Shown in pieces: positions 16,668-26,819 of a DNA stretch of 64,000 bases. The notes beneath the pieces were generated by a model. That model was not told where the DNA came from. It did not search any database and saw only the letters and a list, made by a program, of their open reading frames with translations. The stretch covers positions 18,802 to 82,801 of the forward strand of contig CAMZKL010000013.1 in the NCBI GenBank assembly GCA_947311255.1, given 5' to 3'. Every line of letters begins with the position of its first letter. The stretch's first letter is position 1. The stretch is from an uncultured Chlorobiota bacterium (GTDB taxonomy: Bacteria > Bacteroidota > Bacteroidia > Bacteroidales > JAADGE01). A program made the translations under genes and the position numbers.

Positions 16668-17303
16668 ATGCAAAAACATCACATTATAAAACTTATTGAA
16701 CAAGGGGAGCATCAAAATTTAGATTTTAAATTTGCCATAAACGATTCGAAAAAAATTGCTCGTTCTCTTTCGGCATTTGCAAATACCAGCGGTGGCACAT
16801 TATTAATCGGTGTAAAAGATAACGGAAAAATTGCAGGTGTCAGGAGTGAAGAAGAATATTATATGATTGAGGCTGCATCTGAATTATATACACAACCCAA
16901 AGTAAAATTTGAAACAATAAAACATACTGTTGAAGGGAAACAGGTTTTAGAAGTTATAATAAAAAAAAGCAATGACCGACCGCATACAGCTCCTGACGAA
17001 AAAGGCAATATGAAAGCATTTGTTAGAGTAAAGGACCAAAACCTTTTAGCAAACGGACTATTACTAAAAGTTTGGAACCGAGAGAAAAAAGAAGTCGGTG
17101 TAATATTAGAATATAACGATGCCGAAAATTTTATTCTCAAACAGCTGACAGAAAATAAATATATAACATTTTCAAAATTCAGAAAACTTGCCGGAATTGA
17201 AAAAAATTATGCAGAAAAAATATTAATTGATTTTATTCTTCTTGATATAATAGAAATTGTTATTTCTGAGAGTTTGATATATTATAAACTTAAAGATATT
17301 TGA
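16668..17303 (+). CDS. AlbA_2 (Schlafen-type) domain protein
   Basis: 211 residues from the ATG at 16668. An upstream in-frame ATG at 16599 would add a hydrophobic stretch not expected for the family. The N-terminal domain has the Schlafen AlbA_2 signature: EHQNLDFKFAI, LSAFANTSGGTLLIGVKDNG, and the distal HTAPDEKGNMKAFVRV. The C-terminal 60 residues look like a small winged helix. Proteins of this class are nucleic-acid-associated, and many act as regulators or in stress and defence. No toxin, nuclease or helicase neighbour is present, so a defence role has no contextual support. It lies between the Qmo-like operon and the DUF2723 gene. Confidence 0.8.
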   Translation: MQKHHIIKLIEQGEHQNLDFKFAINDSKKIARSLSAFANTSGGTLLIGVKDNGKIAGVRSEEEYYMIEAASELYTQPKVKFETIKHTVEGKQVLEVIIKKSNDRPHTAPDEKGNMKAFVRVKDQNLLANGLLLKVWNREKKEVGVILEYNDAENFILKQLTENKYITFSKFRKLAGIEKNYAEKILIDFILLDIIEIVISESLIYYKLKDI

Positions 17304-17396
17304 AAACAGATTGTTTTTTTAACAAATTTTCTATTTTAAAAATTAATATCTTAATTTCGCTGTGTTTTTTAAAAATGTAAAATTTAAGAATCAAAG

Positions 17397-20300
17397 ATGA
17401 AAAAGTATAACTTTATTAATAACATAACTGGTTGGGTAGTTTTTGCAATTGCAGCAATAACTTATTTTTTAACAATTGAACCAACAGCAAGTTTTTGGGA
17501 TTGCGGAGAATTTATTACGTCTGCTTATAAACTGGAAGTAGGACATCCGCCAGGGGCACCGTTTTTCATGATTATTGGAAGATTCTTCACTTTATTTTCT
17601 TTCGGAAATCCTGCTTATGTTGCTAAAACAATTAATATACTATCTGCTCTTGCAAGTGCATTTACAATTTTATTTTTGTATTGGAGTATAACACATATCG
17701 CAAAACGAATAATTTTAAAAACCAAGGAACTAACGCAAGGTCAATTAATTGCAGTTATTGGAAGCGGTGTTTTGGGTGCATTAGTTTATACCTTTTCTGA
17801 TAGTTTTTGGTTTTCGGCAGTTGAGGGCGAAGTTTATGCAATGTCTTCATTCTTTACAGCAATTGTTTTTTGGGCAATTTTAAAATGGGAAAGTGTTGCA
17901 GAAGAAAAATTTTCAAACCGTTGGCTTGTATTAATTGCATATTTAATGGGACTTTCAATTGGAGTTCACTTACTTAATTTATTAGCAATTCCTGCAATAG
18001 TTTTTATTTATTATTTTAAAAAATATGAAGTTAGCAAAAAAGGGATAATATATGCAGCCCTTCTATCTGTTATTATGTTGCTTTTCATTATGTATGGAAT
18101 AGTGCAAGGGTTATTTGTAGTAGGTTCAGAATTTGAACTTTTATTTACAAACTCTTTTGGATTACCATTTTATTCCGGACTTTTCTTTTATTTCATTCTT
18201 TTATTTGGTGGCGTAATTTTTGGTATTTATTATACATTTAAAAAGAAAAAAATATTGTGGAATACTGTGTTTACAATGTTTGCAGTAATATTAATAGGAT
18301 ACTCTTCTTTTGCTTTAATCCTTATTCGCTCTATTGCCGATACTCCAATGAACCAAAATAAACCCGATGATGTATTCTCATTATTAGGTTATTTAAATCG
18401 TGAGCAATACGGAGAAAGACCTTTAATATATGGACAATATTTTAACTCAGAATTAGACCCCAAAAATCCATACCCTCATGTAAAAGAAATTTATTATGAT
18501 AAAAAAGATGAGAATGGAAAAGATGTCTATAAAGTTGTTGATTACAAATCTAAAAGAAATTTTTTAAGTAAAGATAAAGCTATTTTTCCAAGATTATACA
18601 GCGACCAAAGTTCCCCTGATCATATAAAAGGATATATTAATTGGACGGGAAATTCAGAGGGAGATTATTATTATGCCAAAACAGATCCTGAAACCAATGA
18701 GCCGGTAAGAAACCGTTTTGGAGAAGTTCAATACGACCATTACAAACCAAAAAGATTGCCAACATTTGGAGAAAATTTGAGTTATTTCTTTAATTATCAG
18801 CTTAATTATATGTATTTCCGTTACTTTATGTGGAATTTTTCCGGAAGACAAAATGATATTCAAGGACATGGAAAAAGTAATCATGGTTATGCTAACGTTA
18901 AAAATGGAAACTGGATTACAGGAATAAGTTTTCTTGACGAAATGAGATTGGGAAATCAAAGTAAAGTTACCAAAGAAATGAAAAGAAATAAAGGACATAA
19001 TGTTTATTTCTTATTACCTTTCATTCTTGGAATTCTTGGAATGATATTTATGTACTCCAAAGGAAAAATAGGCAAACAATATTTTTGGGTTGTATTAATG
19101 TTCTTTTTCTTTACGGGAATAGCAATTGTAATATACCTTAATCAACCACCATTTCAACCAAGAGAAAGAGATTATGCATATGCTGGTTCTTTCTATGTTT
19201 TTTCTATGTTTGTTGGATTTGGAGTAGCGTTTATTTATAATTTATTACAGAAAAAAATGCCTGGAACAACAAGCGGAATAATTGCTGTTGCATTAACCAT
19301 TGGAGTTCCAATTCTAATGGCTCAGCAAAATTGGGACGACCATAACAGATCAAACAGATACACTGCAACTGATTATGCAAAGAACTATTTGAATTCTTGC
19401 GATAAAAACGCAATAATATTCACTAACGGAGACAATGATACTTTCCCTCTTTGGTACGTTCAGGAAGTAGAAGGATACAGAACCGATGTTAGAGTTATAA
19501 ATCTTAGTTATTTTAATACAGATTGGTACACAGATCAAATGACAAAACGTGCATACGATTCGCCTCCTATAAAATTTACTTTAACTTCTGAACAGTATGA
19601 AATAGGAAAAAGAGATGTATTATATAAAATGGAGAACCCGGGAATTTATATGCAAGAAAGATATAAATCCAATAAAACAAAATTTGAAAAAAGATATAAA
19701 AAAATATTTGAACAGTATTTTAAATTTCTTTCAAAATCTAATTTTAAAGAAAAATTTCCAAAAGAATATGAATCTTTATTAAAAGGATATAGCAAAATTG
19801 ATCCTATTCAGTTTTATGGATTTGCTCAAAAACTAAATGAAGATAAATTTAGGGAGAATAATAATTTAGTTTTTAATCTGGAAAATTTAAAAAGTTTAAA
19901 TGCTAACTTAGAAGTTTTAATAAGTGATATTTCAAATTCTTCTGTTCCACTGAAAACAATAATTAACCATATTGCACAAGAAGATAAGATATATAAAGCT
20001 CCTCTTCAAAATGGAGATTATGTAAATTACCTTCCTACTACCAAATTTAATATGGCAGTAGATAAAGAAAAAGTTTTAAAAAATGGGATTGTTCAACAAA
20101 GTGATTCAAACAAAATTGTAGATTTAATTGAGTGGGATATTCGCAAACAACATATTTCTAAAAACACAATGATGGTTCTAGATATGCTTGCAACAAATAA
20201 CTGGGAAAGACCTATTTATTTTGCAACAACTGTTGGAAATAGTCAATATATGAATCTTGAAAGCTATTTTCAAGACGATGGATTGGCATATAAAGTTGTT

Positions 20301-20975
20301 CCCATCAAAAATAAAACACAAAGATTTGGTTCAGACGGAAGAGTAAACAGTGACGTTTTGTATGATAAAATTATGAATAAATTCAAGTGGGGTGGGCTGG
20401 AAGATAAATCAAAAAAGATATATTTTGATGAAAATAACCGACGCTTTGTTATGAATTTTAAAACAGCATTTTTAGCACTTGCAGATCAATTAGTTGATGA
20501 AAATAAATTTGAAAAAGCTGAAAAAGTAATTGATAAATGTATGAGTTTGTTTGATAATGAAATTGTACCTTTTAATTACTATGATTTATTATTTGCCGAT
20601 TTATATTTTAAAATAAAAAAAGATAAAAAAGGTGTTGAACTAATAACTACTACAATTAATAATTTGCAAGAAGATTTGGATTATTATATGTCGTTAGAAA
20701 ACGAAGAACTTATGGGAATGCAAGATGATATTGGACGTTTGGGTGCAGTATATCAAGAAGCATTAAAAGTATTATATTCAAATAAACAAAAAGAACTAGC
20801 TGATAAATATACATTAAAAGCATTCAGTTTAATAGAAGAAAAATTTGGATTTAATACACAAATGTCAAATCTTAAAACCCAACAAGAACAACAAATATGG
20901 TATTCTGCTTTACCGGACTATCAAATGGGATTATTGCAATTTCATATGTATTTATCAAAACATATAACCGAATAG
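17397..20975 (+). CDS. Large DUF2723 membrane protein (GT-C-like, TMEM260 family)
   Basis: 1192 residues. The first 400 hold many membrane helices and the family motif FWDCGEFITSAYKLEVGHPPG, with the acidic residue in the first loop typical of GT-C glycosyltransferases. A second hydrophobic group lies at about 535-660, followed by the long soluble stretch NGDNDTFPLWYVQEVEGYRTDVRV and a C-terminal helical, TPR-like domain. Human TMEM260, a distant relative, is an O-mannosyltransferase, and Bacteroidota members are presumed to glycosylate or modify exported proteins or lipids. The substrate here is unknown. Monocistronic, followed by a strong terminator. Confidence 0.88.
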   Translation: MKKYNFINNITGWVVFAIAAITYFLTIEPTASFWDCGEFITSAYKLEVGHPPGAPFFMIIGRFFTLFSFGNPAYVAKTINILSALASAFTILFLYWSITHIAKRIILKTKELTQGQLIAVIGSGVLGALVYTFSDSFWFSAVEGEVYAMSSFFTAIVFWAILKWESVAEEKFSNRWLVLIAYLMGLSIGVHLLNLLAIPAIVFIYYFKKYEVSKKGIIYAALLSVIMLLFIMYGIVQGLFVVGSEFELLFTNSFGLPFYSGLFFYFILLFGGVIFGIYYTFKKKKILWNTVFTMFAVILIGYSSFALILIRSIADTPMNQNKPDDVFSLLGYLNREQYGERPLIYGQYFNSELDPKNPYPHVKEIYYDKKDENGKDVYKVVDYKSKRNFLSKDKAIFPRLYSDQSSPDHIKGYINWTGNSEGDYYYAKTDPETNEPVRNRFGEVQYDHYKPKRLPTFGENLSYFFNYQLNYMYFRYFMWNFSGRQNDIQGHGKSNHGYANVKNGNWITGISFLDEMRLGNQSKVTKEMKRNKGHNVYFLLPFILGILGMIFMYSKGKIGKQYFWVVLMFFFFTGIAIVIYLNQPPFQPRERDYAYAGSFYVFSMFVGFGVAFIYNLLQKKMPGTTSGIIAVALTIGVPILMAQQNWDDHNRSNRYTATDYAKNYLNSCDKNAIIFTNGDNDTFPLWYVQEVEGYRTDVRVINLSYFNTDWYTDQMTKRAYDSPPIKFTLTSEQYEIGKRDVLYKMENPGIYMQERYKSNKTKFEKRYKKIFEQYFKFLSKSNFKEKFPKEYESLLKGYSKIDPIQFYGFAQKLNEDKFRENNNLVFNLENLKSLNANLEVLISDISNSSVPLKTIINHIAQEDKIYKAPLQNGDYVNYLPTTKFNMAVDKEKVLKNGIVQQSDSNKIVDLIEWDIRKQHISKNTMMVLDMLATNNWERPIYFATTVGNSQYMNLESYFQDDGLAYKVVPIKNKTQRFGSDGRVNSDVLYDKIMNKFKWGGLEDKSKKIYFDENNRRFVMNFKTAFLALADQLVDENKFEKAEKVIDKCMSLFDNEIVPFNYYDLLFADLYFKIKKDKKGVELITTTINNLQEDLDYYMSLENEELMGMQDDIGRLGAVYQEALKVLYSNKQKELADKYTLKAFSLIEEKFGFNTQMSNLKTQQEQQIWYSALPDYQMGLLQFHMYLSKHITE

Positions 20976-20992
20976 AAGAAAAAACATTAATT

Positions 20993-21032
20993 AAGAGAGA
21001 GCAATTTGTATTTTAGCTCTCTCTCTTTTTAA
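20993..21032 (+). terminator. Rho-independent terminator after the DUF2723 gene
   Basis: An AGAGAGAGC stem, a 13-base loop, GCTCTCTCT and a T-run. It separates the membrane-protein gene from the rpsP promoter. Confidence 0.85.
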
Positions 21033-21058
21033 AATGGTAAATTAATTTAAATATAACT

Positions 21059-21089
21059 TTTGTTCAGTAAGAAATAAAATCTATCTTTG
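21059..21089 (+). promoter_or_regulatory. Promoter of rpsP-rimM
   Basis: TTTG at 21059-21062 and TATCTTTG at 21082-21089 with a 19-base spacer, a close match to the Bacteroidota consensus. The predicted start is about 25 bases before the rpsP ATG. Confidence 0.8.
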
Positions 21090-21121
21090 CAGTCATTTTT
21101 TAATAAACTAAAAATTTAATT

Positions 21122-21793
21122 ATGCCTGTAAAGATCAGACTAGCTAGACACGGTCGTAAAAGACGAGCGTTCTATTACATTGTCGCAGCAGACAGCAGGG
21201 CACCGCGAGACGGTAGGTACATTGAAAGAATCGGTTCGTATAATCCGAATACCGATCCTGCAACTATTGATCTAGATTTTGATAAAGCCTTAAATTGGCT
21301 TCAAAACGGAGCAGTTCCTACTGACACTTGCAGAACAATACTTTCCTACAAAGGAGTTATGTATAAAAGACACTTGTTGAAAGGAGTTGTTAAAGGTGCT
21401 TTAACGGAAGAAGAAGCTAACAAGAAATTTGATGCTTGGTTGAAAGACAAAGAGCAAAAAATTCAAGCAAAAGCTGACCAGCTTAAAGCCGGAGAGAAAA
21501 AAGAGAAGGAAGATAAGCTAAAAGTTGAAGAAGAAGTAAACAAAGCAAGAGCCGAAGAAATTTCTGCAAAAAAAGCTAAAGCTGTTGCCGAAGAAGCAAA
21601 AGAAAATGCTGTTGAAGGAGAAGACGAAGAAGAAACTGAGGAAGTTAAAGCTGAAGAAGTGAAAACTGAAGAGAAAGAAGAGCTTAAAGCTGAAGAAGCC
21701 AAAACAGAAGAAAAAGTTGAAGAGAAGAAAGAAGAGCCAAAAGCAGAAGAAACAAAAGAAGAAGTGAAAACTGAAGAGAAAAAAGAGGACTAA
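21122..21793 (+). CDS. rpsP: 30S ribosomal protein S16 with very long acidic/basic tail
   Basis: 223 residues. The first 85 or so are a standard S16 ([52 protein letters not shown]), which binds 16S rRNA in the 30S body. Bacteroidota S16 proteins usually carry a C-terminal extension. Here it is about 130 residues of almost only Glu, Lys, Ala, Val and Thr, predicted helical or disordered. A 24-bp segment is exactly repeated within it (21653-21676 and 21758-21781), showing growth by duplication. rimM follows three bases after the stop, the classical partnership. Despite the repeats, no frame disruption is present. Confidence 0.95.
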   Translation: MPVKIRLARHGRKRRAFYYIVAADSRAPRDGRYIERIGSYNPNTDPATIDLDFDKALNWLQNGAVPTDTCRTILSYKGVMYKRHLLKGVVKGALTEEEANKKFDAWLKDKEQKIQAKADQLKAGEKKEKEDKLKVEEEVNKARAEEISAKKAKAVAEEAKENAVEGEDEEETEEVKAEEVKTEEKEELKAEEAKTEEKVEEKKEEPKAEETKEEVKTEEKKED

Positions 21794-21796
21794 TCT

Positions 21797-22324
21797 ATGA
21801 TTCCTATTTCCGAACTTGATTTAATCAAAATCGGTGAAATTATTAAAGCTCACGGATATAAAGGTGAGATAGTAATAAATCTTTCTGTAAAGTTTGAAAG
21901 TTTAAAAAAAACGGAACTGTTATTCCTGAAAATTGATGGAATAAAGGTTCCGTTTTTCTTTTCTGAAACACCCAAATCTTTTAAAAAATCAAGTGTTATT
22001 GTAAAATTCAAAAATGTAAATTCTGATGAAGAAGTAAAAGAGCTTTTGAGATGTTCAGTTTTTATTAATAGAGAAAAAATAGCATTAGAAAATATCTCAT
22101 TTACTGACACTATTGTTGGTTATGATGTTTATAATAATAAAAAATTTATTGGAAAAGTAAAAAACTACCTTAATATTCCTTCAAACCCAATTATTGAAAT
22201 TGAGTCTAAAACAAATTCCGAAATATTAATTCCTCTTAATAATCAATTTATTGTAAAAAAAGATATTGTAAAAAAAGAAATTGTATTTAATCTGCCGGAA
22301 GGTTTAATTGATGTTAATTTATAA
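21797..22324 (+). CDS. rimM: Ribosome maturation factor RimM
   Basis: 175 residues, the usual length. The N-terminal RimM barrel (IKIGEIIKAHGYKGEIVINL, FVVK-like segment near FIVKKDIV) and a C-terminal PRC-like barrel (TIVGYDVYNNKKFIGKVKNYL, EIESKTNSEILIPL) are visible. RimM binds S19 and helps assemble the 30S head. It is translationally tied to rpsP by a 3-base spacing. The trmD and rplS genes that often follow in other bacteria are absent here, and exonuclease III comes next. Confidence 0.95.
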   Translation: MIPISELDLIKIGEIIKAHGYKGEIVINLSVKFESLKKTELLFLKIDGIKVPFFFSETPKSFKKSSVIVKFKNVNSDEEVKELLRCSVFINREKIALENISFTDTIVGYDVYNNKKFIGKVKNYLNIPSNPIIEIESKTNSEILIPLNNQFIVKKDIVKKEIVFNLPEGLIDVNL

Positions 22325-22341
22325 ACTAAAATATTTATTTT

Positions 22342-23109
22342 GTGAAAAAAATTATCTCATATAACGTTAACGGAATAAGAGCCGCAATAAAAAAAGATTT
22401 TTATGCTTGGCTAAAAGAAGATAAACCGGATATTGTTTGTATCCAAGAAACAAAGGCTCAACCCGAGCAAATAGACTCTTTACTTTTTGAAACATTAGGA
22501 TATAAATCCTATTGGTTTTCTGCTCACAAAAAAGGTTATAGTGGGGTAGGGATTATGTCAAAAATAAAACCTGACCATGTTGAATACGGAATGGGTATTG
22601 AAAAGTACGATTTTGAAGGACGTTTTATCAGAGCAGATTTTGGAGATGTTTCTGTAATTAGTGTTTATCATCCTTCCGGATCAAGTGGAGATTTAAGACA
22701 AGCATTTAAAATGCAATGGCTTAAAGATTTTCAAAATTATATTTCCGAACTGAAAAAAACTCGTAAAAAATTGATAATATCCGGAGATTATAATATTTGT
22801 AGGCTTTGGATTGACATACACAACCCTACAAAACAAGAAAAAACTTCTGGTTTTTTACCCGAAGAAAGAGATTGGTTTCAGTCTTTTGTTGATGATGGTT
22901 TTATTGATAGTTTTAGGAAATTTAACCACGAGGAACATCAATATAGTTGGTGGAGTTACAGAGCAAATGCAAGAAACAATAATAAAGGTTGGCGGATTGA
23001 TTATCATATGGTAAGCAAGGAATTTGAAGGTAAAATTATCGGAGCTTCAATTTTACAAAATGTAAAACATTCTGATCATTGCCCTGTTGTAGTTATAGCT
23101 GATTTTTAG
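22342..23109 (+). CDS. xth: Exodeoxyribonuclease III / AP endonuclease
   Basis: 255 residues, starting at GTG 17 bases after rimM. It is an exonuclease-III-type Mg-dependent phosphodiesterase acting at abasic sites and 3' blocked ends. Motifs are SYNVNGIRAA, CIQETKAQ (metal-binding Glu), YSGVGIMSK, SVYHPSG, SGDYNICRLWIDIHNP, WWSYRANARNNNKGWRIDY and the catalytic SDHCPV at the C-terminus. All catalytic positions are present. There is no upstream ATG in frame before rimM's stop, so GTG is the best start. Confidence 0.95.
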   Translation: MKKIISYNVNGIRAAIKKDFYAWLKEDKPDIVCIQETKAQPEQIDSLLFETLGYKSYWFSAHKKGYSGVGIMSKIKPDHVEYGMGIEKYDFEGRFIRADFGDVSVISVYHPSGSSGDLRQAFKMQWLKDFQNYISELKKTRKKLIISGDYNICRLWIDIHNPTKQEKTSGFLPEERDWFQSFVDDGFIDSFRKFNHEEHQYSWWSYRANARNNNKGWRIDYHMVSKEFEGKIIGASILQNVKHSDHCPVVVIADF

Positions 23110-23140
23110 AACTTAATATTTATCCTTATGAAAATTCTAA

Positions 23141-23164
23141 AACCAACGGGTAAACCCGTTGGTT
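23141..23164. terminator. Perfect GC-rich hairpin between convergent genes
   Basis: AACCAACGGG, loop TAAA, CCCGTTGGTT: a perfect 10-bp stem between xth and the leftward receptor gene. T-runs are weak, so it may be a palindromic repeat unit used as a bidirectional terminator. Confidence 0.65.
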
Positions 23165-23200
23165 GTCAAGTAATTTTTATGCCTAGTTCAAGATTTTAGT

Positions 23201-25573
23201 TTAAAATCTAAATCTATATAAAAACATTGGAGAAAATCCGGTTTGATAATCTGTTTGAATTTCTTTTTTATTTGGATTATATGATTCTTGAAATACATTT
23301 TTATTATTCGTAATATTAGACAAATCTAATGCCCATTCATGAGTAGTTTTTTTTCGGTTTATTTTAAAACTAATTCTTAAATCTGCTTTAATATAATCAT
23401 CATATCTTTCCTTAAAAATTCCTGTTTCGGCAAATACCATTTCGTTTTTAGCTATTGATTTTTCTAAATCAATAGGCATAATTCTTTTTCCTCCTGCATA
23501 AACACCTCTTAAATTTAGACCTAGTGTGTTATTGTTTCCTATTTTAAAATCATAACCAAACAATCCATTCACAACAAAGTTTCCGTTAAACGCTGTGTTT
23601 CTTTCAATACCATCAAAAGCAGTATATTTTGATTCGTACAGTGAACTTGTTAATAAAAAATAGTAGTTTTTACTGAAAAATTTCTCAATTGTAAGTTCTA
23701 TTCCATAATTTTTCCCTGTTCCATTGTTAACTAAACTATCAACAGAAGGCAAGGCAAAATAAGCTCCATCATTAACTGTTGCATACCATTTTAATTGTTG
23801 GCTAACAGGAATATTTCTTATGTTTTGATAATATGTTTCTATCTTTACTCTAAAATCTTTAGTTGGATAATGATTATATGACAAAACAATTTGGTCACTT
23901 TTAGTAAAACCAACATCATTATTTGTTTCTATGTGTGATCCGTCTTCCAATTCAGTTTCAATAAAATAAACTGAATGTGGCTGTAACATTGAGTGCATTC
24001 CTATGCCAATGTTTAAAGAATGTTTCTTCGCAATATTCCATTGTAATGCAATTCTTGGTTCAAGAGAATAATCAGTATTTAGGCTTGCACTCTGAAAATG
24101 TAATCCGGTATATAAACTAAGTTTATTCGTAAATTTATATTTCCATTGTGTAAATACTTGGAATAGTGCAAACGAACCTTCATAATCAGTTACAGTTCTA
24201 TATTTACTGCTAGGATTTACTTGCAAATTTGTATTTCTTTTTACGCTATCAGTAAAATTTAGCATAAAATAATCAATATTAATACCCGATGACAAACTGC
24301 TTTTTCTGTTGAATCTGTTTTTTAAACTTAAAGCATATCCAAGTTTTGATTCATTAAAAAAGTTGTGGTAATAAAGGTAAGTGCTTTTGTCGTTCCTTAT
24401 TGAATCTAGAGTTGTGTGTGATTGAGATACTGAATATGAAATACTGTTTTGTAGTTTGGTGTTATCATTAATAAAATGAACATGAGTAAGTCCGGAAACT
24501 CCCATGTCGGAACCAAAATATGTGTTTGTTCCTGTTAGCCCATAGCTACCTTCATTTTCACCTTTGTCTAAAAGTTCAATGTAGCTTTTTCCTCCTATTC
24601 CGAATAATGAAATTCTTCCTTTTTTTAAAGGAAAATTAAGTTTGAATGATAAATCCTTATACTGTGGAACAGAAGCTCCTGTTGAAGTATTCAGTCCAAG
24701 TTTGTCCATAACTTCCATTGTTGAATATCTGAAATTTACTAAATAAGAAGCCTTAGTTTTTTTTGAAAATGGGCCCTCTGCTCCAAGTTCAAATCCGTTA
24801 AAACCTACTTGAAAAACATATTCTCTTTTTTCATTATTTCCATTTCGCATTCTCAAATCAAAAACTCCAGAAACAGCATTCCCATATTCAGCAGGAAAAG
24901 CACCAGTAAAAAAGTCCGAATTAGTAAGTAAATTATTATTTAACATACTTACTGGTCCTCCGGTAGTTCCTAAAGCTCCAAAATGATTTGGGTTTGGTAT
25001 GTTTACACCATCTAATTTCCATAATAAACCTGTTGGTGCATTTCCTCTTATGATAATATCATTTCTTTGGTCGCTTACAGACATAACACCTGCAAAATTC
25101 GCTGCCATTCTTGAAGGGTCTCCCAAACTTCCTGCATATCTTTCGGTTTCGTCAACAGAAAATGAACGTGCACTTACAACTGCCATTTCATTCTGAGTAC
25201 TATTTTTCCCCCTACTTCCCATAATTACAACTTCTTCAGTTTCAATAGCATCCATTTCAAGACTTATGTTCATATATGTTTCTTTTCCTGAATTAACATT
25301 AATGTTGGATAAAATTGCTGGCTTATATCCAAGCAATATTGCTTTAATTGTGTGTTTACCAACAGGAACATTCTCTATTCTAAATTCCCCATCGGATCCT
25401 GATGTTACAATAAAACCTTCTAGATCTTCTATAATAACAATAACCCCTTTAATCGGAATTTCAGTGTCTGTATCAACAATTTTTCCTCTGATTGTTTGTG
25501 TATAAGATTCTTTTTGTGAAAAACTTGAAAAAGTAAATAATAAGATTACTAATATTAAAAAAATTGTCTTCAT
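23201..25573 (-). CDS. TonB-dependent outer-membrane receptor with CarboxypepD-like domain
   Basis: 790 residues. Signal peptide about 1-19, then a CarboxypepD_reg-like beta domain (IRGKIVDTDTEIPIKGVIVI, 28-110), a plug domain with VVIMGSRGKN and VMSVSDQRNDIIIRGN, and a 22-strand-type barrel ending with aromatic Phe (YRFRF). It imports an unidentified ligand in a TonB-dependent way. No SusD-like lipoprotein is adjacent, so it is not a canonical SusCD pair. It is preceded by a 246-base AT-rich gap with no clear promoter. The frame is intact over its whole length. Confidence 0.9.
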   Translation of the reverse strand: MKTIFLILVILLFTFSSFSQKESYTQTIRGKIVDTDTEIPIKGVIVIIEDLEGFIVTSGSDGEFRIENVPVGKHTIKAILLGYKPAILSNINVNSGKETYMNISLEMDAIETEEVVIMGSRGKNSTQNEMAVVSARSFSVDETERYAGSLGDPSRMAANFAGVMSVSDQRNDIIIRGNAPTGLLWKLDGVNIPNPNHFGALGTTGGPVSMLNNNLLTNSDFFTGAFPAEYGNAVSGVFDLRMRNGNNEKREYVFQVGFNGFELGAEGPFSKKTKASYLVNFRYSTMEVMDKLGLNTSTGASVPQYKDLSFKLNFPLKKGRISLFGIGGKSYIELLDKGENEGSYGLTGTNTYFGSDMGVSGLTHVHFINDNTKLQNSISYSVSQSHTTLDSIRNDKSTYLYYHNFFNESKLGYALSLKNRFNRKSSLSSGINIDYFMLNFTDSVKRNTNLQVNPSSKYRTVTDYEGSFALFQVFTQWKYKFTNKLSLYTGLHFQSASLNTDYSLEPRIALQWNIAKKHSLNIGIGMHSMLQPHSVYFIETELEDGSHIETNNDVGFTKSDQIVLSYNHYPTKDFRVKIETYYQNIRNIPVSQQLKWYATVNDGAYFALPSVDSLVNNGTGKNYGIELTIEKFFSKNYYFLLTSSLYESKYTAFDGIERNTAFNGNFVVNGLFGYDFKIGNNNTLGLNLRGVYAGGKRIMPIDLEKSIAKNEMVFAETGIFKERYDDYIKADLRISFKINRKKTTHEWALDLSNITNNKNVFQESYNPNKKEIQTDYQTGFSPMFLYRFRF

Positions 25574-25819
25574 GTTATTTGTTTATTTATTATTAATTAA
25601 AATAGTCTATTTTGACTTGTTCTGAGATGTTACTTTCTCTTTTTTGTACTATAAAACAGCCTAAAAGTTAAACGAAAAACAAACTCACTTGCAAAAATGA
25701 ATATATAACTAATTACATATAAATATATGTTACAAATTGCCCTAAATTGTGATTAAATGCAAAAAAATGGGATGAAAAGTGATATATGTAAATGAATGGA
25801 ATTTTGAAAAGATAGAAAA

Positions 25820-26740
25820 TTAGTGCAATTTTTTTCTCTTCAATAAAAAAGGAACAAGAATTTCTTTAAAATCAGATTTTACATCTGCCTGAACAAAATC
25901 AATTTTATATTGTCCACATTTTAGTTTCAAATTATTATTATATTCTCCAGATGTTTTTTTATAATAATTTCTAACTTCATTTGGATTAAGTTTTAAAGTT
26001 TCGCCAGTTTCCATATCTACAAATTTATATGGACGATTTTGATACTTAAATTCACCCTCATGTTCTTTGTCGGTAACATGAAAAAGAATAACTTCATGTT
26101 TGCTGTGTTTTAAATGTTGCAACGCTCCAAAAAGTTTTTCAGGATTTTCAGAACTGAACATATCACTAAATATAATTACAAGTGAACGCTTGTGGATTTT
26201 ATCTGAAATTGAGTGTAGTAATTCTGCGGGCTTGCTGTTTTTATTTAGCAGAGTTTCATTAAAAGCTAAATCATTTAGTTTAGAATATAATAAACGCGAG
26301 TGGACAGAAGACATTTTTGTTTGGGTATGAAGTTCAATTTTGTCTGAAAAAAAAGTTAAACCAACTGCATCTCTTTGTTTTCTAAGTAAATGAATTAGTG
26401 CAGCAGCACTATAGATAGAAAACATTAATTTAGATTGTATGTTTTTGTCCTTATATGGAAACAACATTGAAGATGAGGTGTCAATAATAATCCTACTTCT
26501 CAAGTTTGTCTCTTCTTCGTAGCGCTTTACAAAAAGTTTATCTGTTTTGCCGTAGAGTTTCCAGTCAATATTTCTTACAGATTCTCCTTTGTTATATAAT
26601 CTATGCTCTGCAAATTCAACAGAAAAACCGTGAAAAGGACTTTTGTGTAAGCCTGTAATGAAACCTTCAACAACTTGTTTTGCAAGGAGTTCAAGGTTTT
26701 CAAATTGTTTTAGTTCACTTATGTTATCTAAGTTTTTCAA
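25820..26740 (-). CDS. DUF58 protein (MoxR-associated, vWA-like)
   Basis: 306 residues with the DUF58 core GESVRNIDWKLYGKTDKLFVKRYEEE and a von Willebrand-like stretch with a degenerate MIDAS start (IIIDTSSSM). In many Bacteroidota these proteins work with a MoxR AAA+ ATPase and BatA-like proteins in envelope stress. No moxR lies next to it here, since the next leftward gene is a receptor and the upstream gene is thioredoxin, 79 bases away. The last residues are basic (LLKRKKLH). Function beyond the family assignment is unknown. Confidence 0.88.
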   Translation of the reverse strand: MKNLDNISELKQFENLELLAKQVVEGFITGLHKSPFHGFSVEFAEHRLYNKGESVRNIDWKLYGKTDKLFVKRYEEETNLRSRIIIDTSSSMLFPYKDKNIQSKLMFSIYSAAALIHLLRKQRDAVGLTFFSDKIELHTQTKMSSVHSRLLYSKLNDLAFNETLLNKNSKPAELLHSISDKIHKRSLVIIFSDMFSSENPEKLFGALQHLKHSKHEVILFHVTDKEHEGEFKYQNRPYKFVDMETGETLKLNPNEVRNYYKKTSGEYNNNLKLKCGQYKIDFVQADVKSDFKEILVPFLLKRKKLH

Positions 26741-26819
26741 TTATTTGCTTGTGTAGGTTTTTAAGACTTTTCCAAAGTTTTATGTCTTTGGAAAAGTTTT
26801 GGTTTGCATCAAATTTAAA

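Noticed and set aside
16668..17303. AlbA_2 protein as part of a defence island
   Set aside because: No nuclease, helicase, toxin or methyltransferase neighbours; the surroundings are housekeeping genes.
21463..21702. Serine/alanine-rich frame on the minus strand
   Set aside because: Antisense of the Glu/Lys-rich tail of S16; low-complexity by-product.
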